A DNA stretch of 64,000 bases from Massilia eburnea. GTDB taxonomy: Bacteria > Pseudomonadota > Gammaproteobacteria > Burkholderiales > Burkholderiaceae_D. The stretch's first letter is position 1, and every line of letters begins with the position of its first letter. The translations under genes were made by a program, and so were the position numbers. Below the pieces are notes generated by a model. The model ran no database searches and was not told where the DNA came from. It worked only from the letters and a program-made list of their open reading frames with translations. The stretch lies in assembly GCF_009720745.1 (NCBI RefSeq), contig NZ_WNKX01000004.1, positions 285,282 through 349,281 of the forward strand, in the 5' to 3' direction. Below are positions 25,246 through 33,440 of the stretch, in pieces.

Positions 25246-25572
25246 TCAGGGCGCCTTCATGTTCGCTTCTTCGGGCGTCAGGATCCAGACCCGGTCGATA
25301 TTGCCGTTCATGTCTTCCGTGTAGATGACGGGAATGTCCTTCTCGCTGAGGGAGCCCGGCACCACGCTCAGGTTGTCTTCGCTGACGATGCGCGCGGCCG
25401 GCGACAGCTGGCGCAGCTTGCCGTCGATGATGATGTCCGGCGCGTAGCCGAGCGTCATCCTGCCGCGCTTGGCGTTCGGCGGGAATGGACGGGGCTCGCG
25501 GCCGGCCTCCTGGGCCAGGGCGGGGAAGGCGATGGTGGCCGCAAGGGCCAGCAGGAAGTGTCGTTTGTTCAT
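25246..25572 (-). CDS. small exported protein of unknown function
   Basis: A 108-residue protein with signal peptide MNKRHFLLALAATIAFPALAQ. The mature part has no recognised domain. Alternating short beta stretches (RMTLGYAPDIIIDGKLRQL, SVVPGSLSEKDIPVIYTED) suggest a small beta fold. A long frame that reads through the NRAMP gene to 26484 is a shadow. It sits 5 bp after the NRAMP gene stop on the same strand, so it is probably co-transcribed with it. Confidence 0.75.
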   Translation of the reverse strand: MNKRHFLLALAATIAFPALAQEAGREPRPFPPNAKRGRMTLGYAPDIIIDGKLRQLSPAARIVSEDNLSVVPGSLSEKDIPVIYTEDMNGNIDRVWILTPEEANMKAP

Positions 25573-25577
25573 GCGCG

Positions 25578-26840
25578 CTAGCTTACCATGCTGGCGAACA
25601 TCGCCAGTACGCAAATCGCCATCACCACCGTGCAGGACCAGCCCAGGAAACGCAGGCGGCGCGACAGCGTCACCTTGCCCATGACGCCGGGGCGGGTGGA
25701 CAGCAGCATGGTCACCACCATGACCGGCACCGCCACCACGCCGTTGATCACGGCGCTCCAGTACAGCGCCCGCATCGGGTCCATCGGCAGGAAGCCGATG
25801 CCGACGCCGGCCAGGGTGGCGGCGGTGATGATGGCGTAGAACTTGCGCGCCGCCTGCGGTTCCAGTTCCAGGCTGCTGCGCCAGTTGAAGGCGCCCGCCA
25901 TTGCATACGCCGCCGACCCGGCCAGCACCGGTATGGCCAGCAGGCCGGTGCCGATGATGCCCAGCCCGAACAGCGCAAAGGCCAGCTCGCCCGCGATCGG
26001 CCGCAGCGTCTCCGCCGCGCGCGCCGATGAATCGACCTGCAGGATGCCGTGCGCGTGCAGGGTAACGGCGGTGGTCAGCATGATCGACCAGGCCACGAGA
26101 TTGGAAAATCCCATGCCGATCGCGGTATCGAGTTTGATGCGGCGCAGCTGCGGCTGCACCTGGCGCGGCGCGTGCTTCAGCGGTTCCGCTTCCGGGTCGG
26201 CCTGCAGCTCCTCGACTTCCTGCGCGGCCTGCCAGAAGAACAGGTAAGGACTGATGGTGGTGCCGAATACCGCCACCATGGTGGTCAGGTAATCCTTGTT
26301 CCAGGTGATATGCGGCATGAACGTGTATTTCACCACCTCGCGCCACGGCACGTCGATCATCAGGACGGTGGCGGCGTAGGCCAGCAGCGCCAGCGTCAGC
26401 CACTTCAGCAGGCGCGCATAGCGCTGGTAAGGAATGAAGACCTGCAGCGCGGCCGACAGCAGTCCGAAGCCCAGCGCATGCCAATGCGGCGGACCACCCG
26501 CCACCAGGTGCAGGGCGTCGCCCATGGCAGCCAGGTCGGCCGCGATATTGATGGTGTTGGCGAACAGCAGCAGGCTGACCATGGCATACAGCAGCCAGGC
26601 CGGGAAACAGCGCCGGATATTCGACGCCAGCCCGCGCCCGCTGGTGCGGCCGATGCGGGCGCTGGTCTCCTGGATGCCGACCATGAGCGGGTAAGTGAAC
26701 AGGCCGAGCCAGAGCATGCCGAAGCCGAACTGGGCCCCGGCCTGGGAGTAGGTGGCGATGCCGCTGGGATCATCGTCGGCGGCGCCGGAGATAAGGCCGG
26801 GCCCGAGCTTGTCCAGCCATGATTGGCTCTGCTGTTCCAT
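25578..26840 (-). CDS. NRAMP-family divalent-metal transporter relative
   Basis: A 420-residue membrane protein with about 11 hydrophobic segments. TM1 carries the NRAMP motif DPSG (24-27, then IATYSQ). In the region equivalent to TM6 the usual M-P-H metal-binding motif is replaced by TTISPYLFFWQ followed by AAQEVEE. NRAMP transporters move Mn2+ or Fe2+ with protons. Loss of the methionine is reported for NRAMP-related Mg2+ transporters, so selectivity may differ here. It is upstream of and likely co-transcribed with the small exported protein. Confidence 0.85.
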   Translation of the reverse strand: MEQQSQSWLDKLGPGLISGAADDDPSGIATYSQAGAQFGFGMLWLGLFTYPLMVGIQETSARIGRTSGRGLASNIRRCFPAWLLYAMVSLLLFANTINIAADLAAMGDALHLVAGGPPHWHALGFGLLSAALQVFIPYQRYARLLKWLTLALLAYAATVLMIDVPWREVVKYTFMPHITWNKDYLTTMVAVFGTTISPYLFFWQAAQEVEELQADPEAEPLKHAPRQVQPQLRRIKLDTAIGMGFSNLVAWSIMLTTAVTLHAHGILQVDSSARAAETLRPIAGELAFALFGLGIIGTGLLAIPVLAGSAAYAMAGAFNWRSSLELEPQAARKFYAIITAATLAGVGIGFLPMDPMRALYWSAVINGVVAVPVMVVTMLLSTRPGVMGKVTLSRRLRFLGWSCTVVMAICVLAMFASMVS

Positions 26841-26850
26841 GCCACCGATG

Positions 26851-27045
26851 CTAGCGGCGGCGGACTTTCTTATCTGTACGTTCGCTCACATGGCGCTTTT
26901 CCCAGGCGGCGAGGGCAGTGCGGTAGCGCTCGAGGTCTTCGTAGTAGAGGTCGAGCACGCACCAGGTGCAGCCGCTGTGGCAACAGTCGTCCGGACCGGG
27001 TTCGGCCGGCGGCTGGGGCTTGGGGTCGTCTTGCGCTTGCATCAT
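26851..27045 (-). CDS. oxidoreductase-like (PF09791-type) small Cys protein
   Basis: A 64-residue protein starting MMQAQDDPKPQPPAEPGP. CCHSGCTWCVLDLYYEDLERY is the signature of the oxidoreductase-like N-terminal domain family, with four cysteines in CC-x2-GC-x2-C. The start is ATGATG overlapping the stop of the GGDEF gene upstream, so translation is coupled. The family has no firmly known function; an electron-carrier or metal-binding role is inferred. Its basic C-terminus ends KKVRRR. Confidence 0.75.
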   Translation of the reverse strand: MMQAQDDPKPQPPAEPGPDDCCHSGCTWCVLDLYYEDLERYRTALAAWEKRHVSERTDKKVRRR

Positions 27046-30000
27046 TCTTCCATTGCGAGCAGGGCCTGGTTGCGGCCGCGCTGTTTGGCGCGGTACAGCG
27101 CTTCGTCGGCCAGGCGTACCAGTTGTTCCGGGCGGCCATTCTCGCTTGGCACCAGGACGGCGACGCCGATGCTGATCGTGACGTGGCCGAGCGGCGAGGC
27201 GTCGTGCGGCAGCTTGAGGCGCGCCAGTTCGTCGCAAATGGTTTGCGCCACGCCGATCGCGTCGGCGCCCGGTGTCGCCACCGACAGCAGCGCGAATTCT
27301 TCGCCGCCATAGCGCGCTACCAGGTCGGAACTGCGCCGCCCATGTTCGGTGATCAGGTGCGCCACGGTGCGCAGCGTGGTGTCGCCGGCCAGGTGGCCAT
27401 AACGGTCATTGTACTTCTTGAAGTAGTCGACATCGAGCATCGACAGCGCCAGCGGCTGGCCGGTGCGCAGGGCGCGCCGCCATTCCGCCTCCAGCGCCAG
27501 GTCGAAGCCGCGCCGGTTGCCGACGCCGGTCAGGCCATCGGTCTGGCTCAGCGCTTCGAGCTTGCGGTTGGATTCTTCCAGCTCGGCGGTGCGGGCGTGC
27601 ACCAGTTGCTCGAGCTCGGCCTGGTGGCGCGTCAGGCGCCGGATGCGCCAGCGGTACAGGCCCCACAGTCCGCCCAGCACCAGGGCCGCGGCGCCGACGC
27701 GGAACCAGGTGGTCTGCCAGAACGGCGGCGTGATGGTGACGTTGAGCGTCGCCGCTTCTTCGCTCCAGCTGCCGTGGTGGTTGGCGGCGCGCACACGGAA
27801 CACATAGCGGCCAGGGTCGAGATTGGTGTAGGTGGCGACGCGCCGTTCGGCGTCGGTTTCCTGCCAGTCGGGGTCGAAGCCCTCCAGCCGGTAGGCGTAG
27901 CGGTTCTGCGAGGGTTCGGTGTAGTGCAGGGCGGCGAATTCAAGGGTGAAGGCGGTCGCTTGCGAAGACAGCACCAGGCCGCTGGGCGCGGTCAGCGGGC
28001 CTTCCAGCCGGGCCTGGTCACGGAAGCGGCCTTCGCTCAGCGAATGGTTGAACAGCTTGATGTCGGTGATCGCCACTTGCGGCGGCACCGAGGCGCTGTG
28101 CACCTGGTCGGGGTCGATGCCGGTCATGCCGTGCACGCCGCCGAAATACAGCTTGCCGTCTGCGCCGGGCGCCGAGGCGCCGACGGTGAAGCCGTCGGTC
28201 ATGCCGTCGGCGACGGTGAACAGCTGGGCCGAGCCGTTGCTGGGGTTCAGGCGGAACAGGCCGGCCAGGGTGCTGAGCCACAGCTTACCGCTGGCGTCGG
28301 ACTGCATCGACAGCACCTTGTGATGCTGTACGGCGGCGGCATGCGAACGCAGGCGCAGCCCGCCGTTGGGCAATTCCTCGAGTTGCAGCAGGCCGCGCGA
28401 GGTGCCGATCCAGACGTGGCCGGCGGCGTCTTCGTGCAGCGCGGTGACGTTGTCGTCGATCATGCCCTCCGGGCCGCCGTTGAGGAAGTGGCGGAATTTG
28501 CCGCTGGCCGGGTCCAGCAGGTCGAGCCCGCCGCCATTGAATTCGGAACCCATCCAGACGCGGCCCTTGCTGTCTTCCAGCACGGCGCTGGTGCCGCCCA
28601 CGCTGCGGCTGTGCGGGTTGAACGGGTCATGGTAGAACAGGGTAGAGCGCTCGCGCTGCGTGTCGTAGCGCACCAGGCTGTTGCCGGTGCCCAGCCACAA
28701 CACGCCATCCTTGCCGGGAGCGATGGTGTTGATGAAGTCGCTGGCGGTATTGCCGAAGCGGATCAGCTTGAATTTGCCGTCGGGTTTGTCCAGCCGGTTC
28801 AAGCCATTGGCTGTGCCGACCCACAATGTGCCTTCCGGCTGCTGGTACAGGCTGTAGACGATATTGTTGCTGAGCGAGCCCGGCTTGTCGTCGGCCTGGT
28901 AGCGCCGCAGCACTTCGCCGCGCTGCGGATCGAACAGGCCCATGCCGAGGCTGCCGCCCATCCAGACCGTACCCTTGGGGCCGTTCTCCAGGCTCAGCAA
29001 GGCGTTGTTGGCGCGGCCGTGGCGGCCATCCAGGCGGTAGGGCAGGTAGCGCGTGAAGCCGCTGCTGCTCAGGTTGACCAGGGCGATGCCATCGGTGAAA
29101 GAGGCGATCCACAGCATGCCGCCGCGGTCTTGCATCATGGCGCGCAGGTTATCGCCCGGCAGCGAATACGGGTCGTCGCTATTGTGGCTGTACTGGTCGA
29201 AACGCTGCGCCGCCTCGTCCCAGCGCAGCAGGCCGGCCGACAGCGTGGTGGCCCACAGCGTGCCGTCGCGGTCGACGTAGAAGCTGGTGATGCGGCTGTC
29301 GGGGGTGGCCACGGTTTCGCGGCTGTCCCAGGGCTTGCTGCTATCCCAGCGCAGCACCCCGCCTTCGGTGCCGATCCATAGCATGCCGTGGCGGTCGAAG
29401 CGCAGCGCGCGCACGATATTGCTGCGCGCGTTGGGATCGCTGCCCTTGTCGACGCGGCGGTGTTCGAATTCGCTGGCGCCGGCCGGCAGCACATCCAGGC
29501 CGCCGGGCCAGGTGGCGGTCCACACAGCGCCCTTGGCGTCGACCGCCAGAGCGTTCAAGTCATTGCCGCCCAGGCTGCCCGGGCGGGCCGGGTCGTGCAC
29601 ATACACGGTAAACTTGCCGCTGGCCGGGTCGAAATGCTGCAAGCCGCCCCAGGTGGCCAGCCACATGCCATCCTTCCCATCCGGAACGATGGCCTTGATG
29701 ATGCGGCCATTGCTGGGCGCATCGGCCGGCAGGAAGGTGGTGAAGTCGTTGCTGTCCGCGTTGAAACGCGCCAGGCCGTTCTGGGTGCCTGCCCACAGCC
29801 GTCCCTTGCCGTCTTCATACAGGGCCGCCACGCGGTCATGCGGCAGCTTGCTGCTGTCGCCGGCCTTGCTGTGGTACTTGGTAGCGCGGTAGCCGTCGTA
29901 ACGGTAAAGGCCGTTAGATTGGGTGCCGATCCACATGAAGCCGCGTTGATCTTGCAATAGCGACAACATTGATGGTTCATCATTGCCGAGCGGCCCAAGT

Positions 30001-30119
30001 TTGCGGAAGCGCAAGGAGGGAGCGGCATCGGCCGCCGCTGCGAGCAAAGTGCCCGTCAGCAAAAGCAGCAGCAAAAAATAGCGGCTCAAGTGCCAGCCGC
30101 GGGCGTCGATAGCATTCAT
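27042..30119 (-). CDS. two-component-type propeller sensor with GGDEF domain
   Basis: A 1025-residue membrane sensor and diguanylate cyclase. After a signal/anchor (residues 10-35) come two seven-bladed periplasmic propellers made of Reg_prop repeats (GFMWIGTQSNGLYRYDG, GMLWIGTEGG). A Y_Y_Y domain follows (about 705-790), then a transmembrane helix (795-820), a short coiled coil and a GGDEF domain. The active-site motif is GGEEF (938-942), and RSSD five residues before it is an I-site for product inhibition. It would make cyclic di-GMP in response to an extracytoplasmic ligand. The ligand is unknown. Confidence 0.9.
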   Translation of the reverse strand: MNAIDARGWHLSRYFLLLLLLTGTLLAAAADAAPSLRFRKLGPLGNDEPSMLSLLQDQRGFMWIGTQSNGLYRYDGYRATKYHSKAGDSSKLPHDRVAALYEDGKGRLWAGTQNGLARFNADSNDFTTFLPADAPSNGRIIKAIVPDGKDGMWLATWGGLQHFDPASGKFTVYVHDPARPGSLGGNDLNALAVDAKGAVWTATWPGGLDVLPAGASEFEHRRVDKGSDPNARSNIVRALRFDRHGMLWIGTEGGVLRWDSSKPWDSRETVATPDSRITSFYVDRDGTLWATTLSAGLLRWDEAAQRFDQYSHNSDDPYSLPGDNLRAMMQDRGGMLWIASFTDGIALVNLSSSGFTRYLPYRLDGRHGRANNALLSLENGPKGTVWMGGSLGMGLFDPQRGEVLRRYQADDKPGSLSNNIVYSLYQQPEGTLWVGTANGLNRLDKPDGKFKLIRFGNTASDFINTIAPGKDGVLWLGTGNSLVRYDTQRERSTLFYHDPFNPHSRSVGGTSAVLEDSKGRVWMGSEFNGGGLDLLDPASGKFRHFLNGGPEGMIDDNVTALHEDAAGHVWIGTSRGLLQLEELPNGGLRLRSHAAAVQHHKVLSMQSDASGKLWLSTLAGLFRLNPSNGSAQLFTVADGMTDGFTVGASAPGADGKLYFGGVHGMTGIDPDQVHSASVPPQVAITDIKLFNHSLSEGRFRDQARLEGPLTAPSGLVLSSQATAFTLEFAALHYTEPSQNRYAYRLEGFDPDWQETDAERRVATYTNLDPGRYVFRVRAANHHGSWSEEAATLNVTITPPFWQTTWFRVGAAALVLGGLWGLYRWRIRRLTRHQAELEQLVHARTAELEESNRKLEALSQTDGLTGVGNRRGFDLALEAEWRRALRTGQPLALSMLDVDYFKKYNDRYGHLAGDTTLRTVAHLITEHGRRSSDLVARYGGEEFALLSVATPGADAIGVAQTICDELARLKLPHDASPLGHVTISIGVAVLVPSENGRPEQLVRLADEALYRAKQRGRNQALLAMEE

Positions 30120-30127
30120 TTAGTGTC

Positions 30128-30133
30128 ATTATA
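30128..30133 (-). promoter_or_regulatory. consensus -10 TATAAT abutting the GGDEF gene
   Basis: On the minus strand TATAAT ends eight bases before the ATG at 30119, giving a predicted leader of about two bases and no Shine-Dalgarno. No good -35 is seen at 16-18 bp. Confidence 0.45.
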
Positions 30134-30240
30134 GCTTCCGTCTCAGCAATAATTTACCGTTGCCAAGCCCCATTCCATGCGCTTTACCACAGTTCTCAGG
30201 TATCATGTGGGGTTGGCCGCTGTTAACCTCTAAGAATTGT

Positions 30241-31662
30241 ATGTCTGACATTGAGAACACCCCTGAGCAAGTAAAGTTCGCCGATTTCGGCCTGGCGCCG
30301 GAAATCCAGCGCGCACTGACCGACCAGGGCTATGTGCACCCGACGCCGATCCAGGCGAAAGCGATCCCGATCCTGCTGCAGGGTCGCGACGTGATGGGCG
30401 CCGCCCAGACCGGTACCGGCAAGACGGCCAGTTTTTCCCTGCCGATCATCCAGCTGCTGCTGGCCCACGCCAATACCTCCATGAGCCCGGCGCGCCACCC
30501 GGTGCGCGCCCTGGTGCTGGCGCCGACCCGCGAACTGGCGGTGCAGGTGGCCGAGAACGTGGCGGCTTATTGCAAGCACACCCCGCTGCGTTCCACCGTC
30601 GTCTTCGGCGGCATGGACATGAAGCCGCAGACTGAAAAGCTGCGCAGCGGCGTGGAAATCGTGATCGCTACCCCTGGCCGCCTGCTGGACCACGTGGAGC
30701 AGAAGAATATCTCGCTGGGCCAGGTGCAGATGCTGGTCATGGATGAAGCGGACCGCATGCTGGACATGGGCTTCCTGCCCGACCTGCAGCGCATCATCAA
30801 CCTGCTGCCGAAGAAGCGCCAGAACCTGATGTTCTCGGCCACCTTCTCGCCGGAGATCAAGAAGCTGGCGTCCAGCTTCCTGACCGACCCGATCACGATC
30901 GAAGTGGCGCGCTCCAACGCCACCGCCGAACGCGTGACCCAGGTTGTCTACAAGGTCAACGAAGACCACAAGCGCGATGCCGTCGCCCACATCCTGCGCC
31001 AGCGTGAGCTGAAGCAGGTGATCGTCTTCTCCAACACCAAGATCGGCGCCTCGCGCCTGGCGCGCGGCCTGGCGGCAGAAGGCATGAAGGCGGCCGCCAT
31101 CCATGGCGACAAGACGCAGCAGGAACGCATGCAGGCGCTGGACGCATTCAAGAAGGGCGAGATCGATGTGCTGGTGGCTACCGACGTGGCCGCGCGCGGC
31201 CTGGATATCTCCGACCTGCCGTGCGTGATCAACTTCGACCTGCCATACAACGCGGAAGACTACGTGCACCGTATCGGCCGTACCGGCCGCGCCGGCGCAT
31301 CGGGCGACGCGATCTCTATCTATTCGGACAAGGACGAACGTCTGCTGGCCGACATCGAAAAGCTGATCAAGCAGACCGTCCCGCGCGGCACCTTGGACGG
31401 CTTTGTGCCGGGCGGCTTCCGCAGCGACGAGCGCCACGGCGACCGCCGCCGCGACCGCACCCAGGCTGACCGCGCACCGCGCAGCGGCGAGCGCCGCGAA
31501 GGCTCGTCGCCACTGCCGCGCCGCGAGAAGGTCGATCCATGGTTCCTGAAGCCGTACGAGCCGACCCGCAGCAATGGCGCGCCGGCAGCCGCCGCGCCAG
31601 CCGCGCCGGCCAAGCCGAAGCAAAAGGTTGCTGCCCTGCTGGGCGGTCTGCCGAAAGGCTAA
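30241..31662 (+). CDS. rhlE: DEAD-box ATP-dependent RNA helicase (RhlE-like)
   Basis: A 473-residue RNA helicase. It has all core motifs: Q-motif PTPIQ, Walker A AQTGTGKT, PTRELA, DEAD (VMDEADRMLD), SAT, and HRIGRTGRAG. The C-terminal tail (about 395-473) is rich in Arg/Asp/Gly and then Ala/Pro/Lys, typical of RhlE proteins that use it to bind RNA. It remodels RNA in ribosome assembly or degradation. The ATG at 30241 was preferred to 30160 because homology begins at FADFGLAPEIQRAL. An intrinsic terminator follows. Confidence 0.92.
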   Translation: MSDIENTPEQVKFADFGLAPEIQRALTDQGYVHPTPIQAKAIPILLQGRDVMGAAQTGTGKTASFSLPIIQLLLAHANTSMSPARHPVRALVLAPTRELAVQVAENVAAYCKHTPLRSTVVFGGMDMKPQTEKLRSGVEIVIATPGRLLDHVEQKNISLGQVQMLVMDEADRMLDMGFLPDLQRIINLLPKKRQNLMFSATFSPEIKKLASSFLTDPITIEVARSNATAERVTQVVYKVNEDHKRDAVAHILRQRELKQVIVFSNTKIGASRLARGLAAEGMKAAAIHGDKTQQERMQALDAFKKGEIDVLVATDVAARGLDISDLPCVINFDLPYNAEDYVHRIGRTGRAGASGDAISIYSDKDERLLADIEKLIKQTVPRGTLDGFVPGGFRSDERHGDRRRDRTQADRAPRSGERREGSSPLPRREKVDPWFLKPYEPTRSNGAPAAAAPAAPAKPKQKVAALLGGLPKG

Positions 31663-31682
31663 GCTTTCGCCAGCAGCAAGAA

Positions 31683-31713
31683 AAAGGGCCCGTCGAACGG
31701 GCCCTTTGTTTTT
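31683..31713. terminator. bidirectional intrinsic terminator
   Basis: AAAGGGCCCGT and ACGGGCCCTTT (31683-31693, 31697-31707) form a perfect 11-bp stem with loop CGA, followed by GTTTTT. On the other strand the A-rich left side acts as a T-run. It serves the convergent rhlE and trhO genes. Confidence 0.9.
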
Positions 31714-32593
31714 AGTGCTTGCCGAAGCAGGCCGGGCACGAAACCCCCGGCACATATTCCGGCGCCAGCTGCTGGCGTGGCGTGACCACGGCACGGCAGG
31801 CGAAGCACTGCTTGGTTTCAGTCGGTTCCAGCTGCGGATTGAGCGCGGTGCGGTAGTCGAACACGAAGCAGTCGCCGGTGTAGTGGGCGCCGCCCACTTC
31901 CTCGAAATACTTCAGGATGCCGCCTTCCAGCTGGTACACATTGTCGTAGCCGATGTTCTGCATATGGATCGCGGCCTTTTCGCAGCGGATGCCGCCGGTG
32001 CAGAAGGTCACCACGGTCTTGCCTTCGAAGTCGGCCTTGTGCTTCTCGATGACTTCCGGGAATTCGGTGAACTTGGTCAAGCGGTAGTCGACGGTGTTGT
32101 CGAAGGTGCCGACATCGACTTCGTAGTCGTTGCGGGTTTCCACCATGACGACCGGCTTGCCGTTGTCGTCGTGGCCCTGGTCCAGCCAGCGCTTCAGGTC
32201 TTTGGCTTTCACATGCGGCGCGCGGCCGTCTTCCGGACGGATCAGCGGGTGGCGCATGGTGATGATTTCTTTCTTGATGCGCACCAGCATACGGCGGTGC
32301 GACTGCTCGGCGGACAGGCTTTCCTTCACTTCCAGGTCTGCCAGGCGCGCATCGCTGCGCACCCAGGCCAGGTACTCGTCGATATTGGCGCGGGTGCCGG
32401 ACAGGAACATATTGATGCCTTCCGGGGTCAGCAGGATGGTGCCTTTCAGGCCCAGGCGGGCGCAGATGTCCTGGTACTGCGGACGCAGCTCGTCCAGCTT
32501 ATCCAGCGTGATGAATTTGTAGGCCGCGATGTTGACGTAAACGGCTGGTGCCGCGCCAGGTGTTGCAGGCGCGTTTTCAATGGTTGCTTGCAT
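31712..32593 (-). CDS. trhO: tRNA uridine(34) hydroxylase TrhO (rhodanese-related)
   Basis: A 293-residue protein of the YceA/TrhO family. An N-terminal ferredoxin-like part ([17 protein letters not shown], around 50-66) precedes a rhodanese domain with the active Cys in [13 protein letters not shown]. The C-terminal CFACR and CPAC pairs suggest a zinc site. TrhO hydroxylates U34 of certain tRNAs using O2 and prephenate-derived chemistry. It converges with rhlE and ends inside the shared terminator. Confidence 0.9.
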   Translation of the reverse strand: MQATIENAPATPGAAPAVYVNIAAYKFITLDKLDELRPQYQDICARLGLKGTILLTPEGINMFLSGTRANIDEYLAWVRSDARLADLEVKESLSAEQSHRRMLVRIKKEIITMRHPLIRPEDGRAPHVKAKDLKRWLDQGHDDNGKPVVMVETRNDYEVDVGTFDNTVDYRLTKFTEFPEVIEKHKADFEGKTVVTFCTGGIRCEKAAIHMQNIGYDNVYQLEGGILKYFEEVGGAHYTGDCFVFDYRTALNPQLEPTETKQCFACRAVVTPRQQLAPEYVPGVSCPACFGKH

Positions 32594-32734
32594 GGGATTG
32601 GTAATCGATTGAATCCGGAACAGCCGACATTATAGCCGCTCTCAGCGGCATGCTCAAATATTAGGCACTGCAGACGGAACTTTCCGCGCCACGTCCTGTC
32701 TATCTGCGCGTCTTACTGACTTGAGGAGCAGATC

Positions 32735-32947
32735 ATGAACCAGGACATGGCCGACGTACAGAAACAGCTGAGGGATCTCTCATATGAGTTGAGGATGTTG
32801 TCGATAAATATTGATTATCTTTTTGCGAACCAACGTCACCTGATTGAGTATTTGGCGAGCATGACCAGGTTGGAGGTCGGGTATCGCGGCAAGGATATCC
32901 TGAACCGGCTCGACGAGTTGCGTCGCCAGGCCTGCGACGCAAGATAG
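32735..32947 (+). CDS. small alpha-helical protein of unknown function
   Basis: A 70-residue protein with SD GAGGAG before the ATG. It is predicted helical throughout (DVQKQLRDLSYELRMLSINIDYLFANQ, then RRQACDAR at the end). No family is recognised. It lies 37 bp upstream of the hendecad-repeat gene in the same orientation, so the two are probably an operon. The reading frame is supported by the SD and by the codon usage of its neighbours, not by homology. Confidence 0.6.
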   Translation: MNQDMADVQKQLRDLSYELRMLSINIDYLFANQRHLIEYLASMTRLEVGYRGKDILNRLDELRRQACDAR

Positions 32948-32984
32948 CGCGTCATAGCGCTGATCGACAAAAATCGAGGCTATC

Positions 32985-33413
32985 ATGGAACTTCCAAACG
33001 CAGCCCCTGATTCAGAGCACGAGGATCATGAAGCAAGGATAGTTAAATTGGAAAAGCACGTACAAGACCTTTCGACCGGTCTGCAATCGTTAAGCCAGCA
33101 GTTGACTGTAGAGATGGCTGCATTAAAGGTCTGGTTCAGTGAAAAGCTGGATCAACGGCTTGAAGAGTGGCGCAAGGAAAACGAACGCAAGCTTGAGGAC
33201 TGGCGCAAGGAAAACGACCGCAAGCTTGAGGACTGGCGCAAAGAAAACGATCACAAGCTTGAGGACTGGCGCAAGGAGAACGACCATAAGCTTGAGGATT
33301 GGCGCCAGGGGCTCGACCAAAAGCTCGATGGCCTGCGAAAAGACACGGACAGGAAGCTGATGTGGATGATCGGCCTGGCAGTAGCTTTGCTGGTGGGCTT
33401 GTACTTCCGGTAA
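32985..33413 (+). CDS. hendecad-repeat coiled-coil protein with C-terminal anchor
   Basis: A 142-residue protein with SD GAGG. Residues 17-57 are a heptad-like coiled coil. Residues 58-123 contain six 11-residue repeats of the form KLEDWRKENDR, each with a conserved Trp. Residues about 126-141 (LMWMIGLAVALLVGLYF) are a single membrane helix with only Arg after it, i.e. a tail anchor. Eleven residues make three helical turns, so this is a hendecad coiled coil projecting from a membrane. No family is recognised; tail-anchored small coiled coils of this type are often uncharacterised. Confidence 0.75.
   Translation: MELPNAAPDSEHEDHEARIVKLEKHVQDLSTGLQSLSQQLTVEMAALKVWFSEKLDQRLEEWRKENERKLEDWRKENDRKLEDWRKENDHKLEDWRKENDHKLEDWRQGLDQKLDGLRKDTDRKLMWMIGLAVALLVGLYFR
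33156..33353 (+). repeat. six 33-bp tandem repeats within the coiled-coil gene
   Basis: Units start at 33156, 33189, 33222, 33255, 33288 and 33321. The middle three are nearly identical at the DNA level (AAGCTTGAGGACTGGCGCAA), while the outer two are diverged. Identical 33-bp units predict copy-number variation by slippage or recombination. Confidence 0.85.
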
Positions 33414-33440
33414 CCCTGGGTGTCAGGCACAATGGCGCGC

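Noticed and set aside
27527..27537. CGGTCAGGCCA resembling the FadR-type operator
   Set aside because: It is inside the GGDEF coding sequence with no promoter nearby, and is expected by chance in GC-rich DNA.
26823..29381. 852-codon plus-strand frame antisense to the GGDEF sensor
   Set aside because: It is a shadow of GC-rich coding on the other strand, Arg/Gln/Ala-biased and without domains or signals. The minus-strand gene has clear propeller and GGEEF motifs.
33156..33353. Possible CRISPR-like repeats
   Set aside because: The units are contiguous 33-bp copies without spacers and are in frame in a coiled-coil gene.
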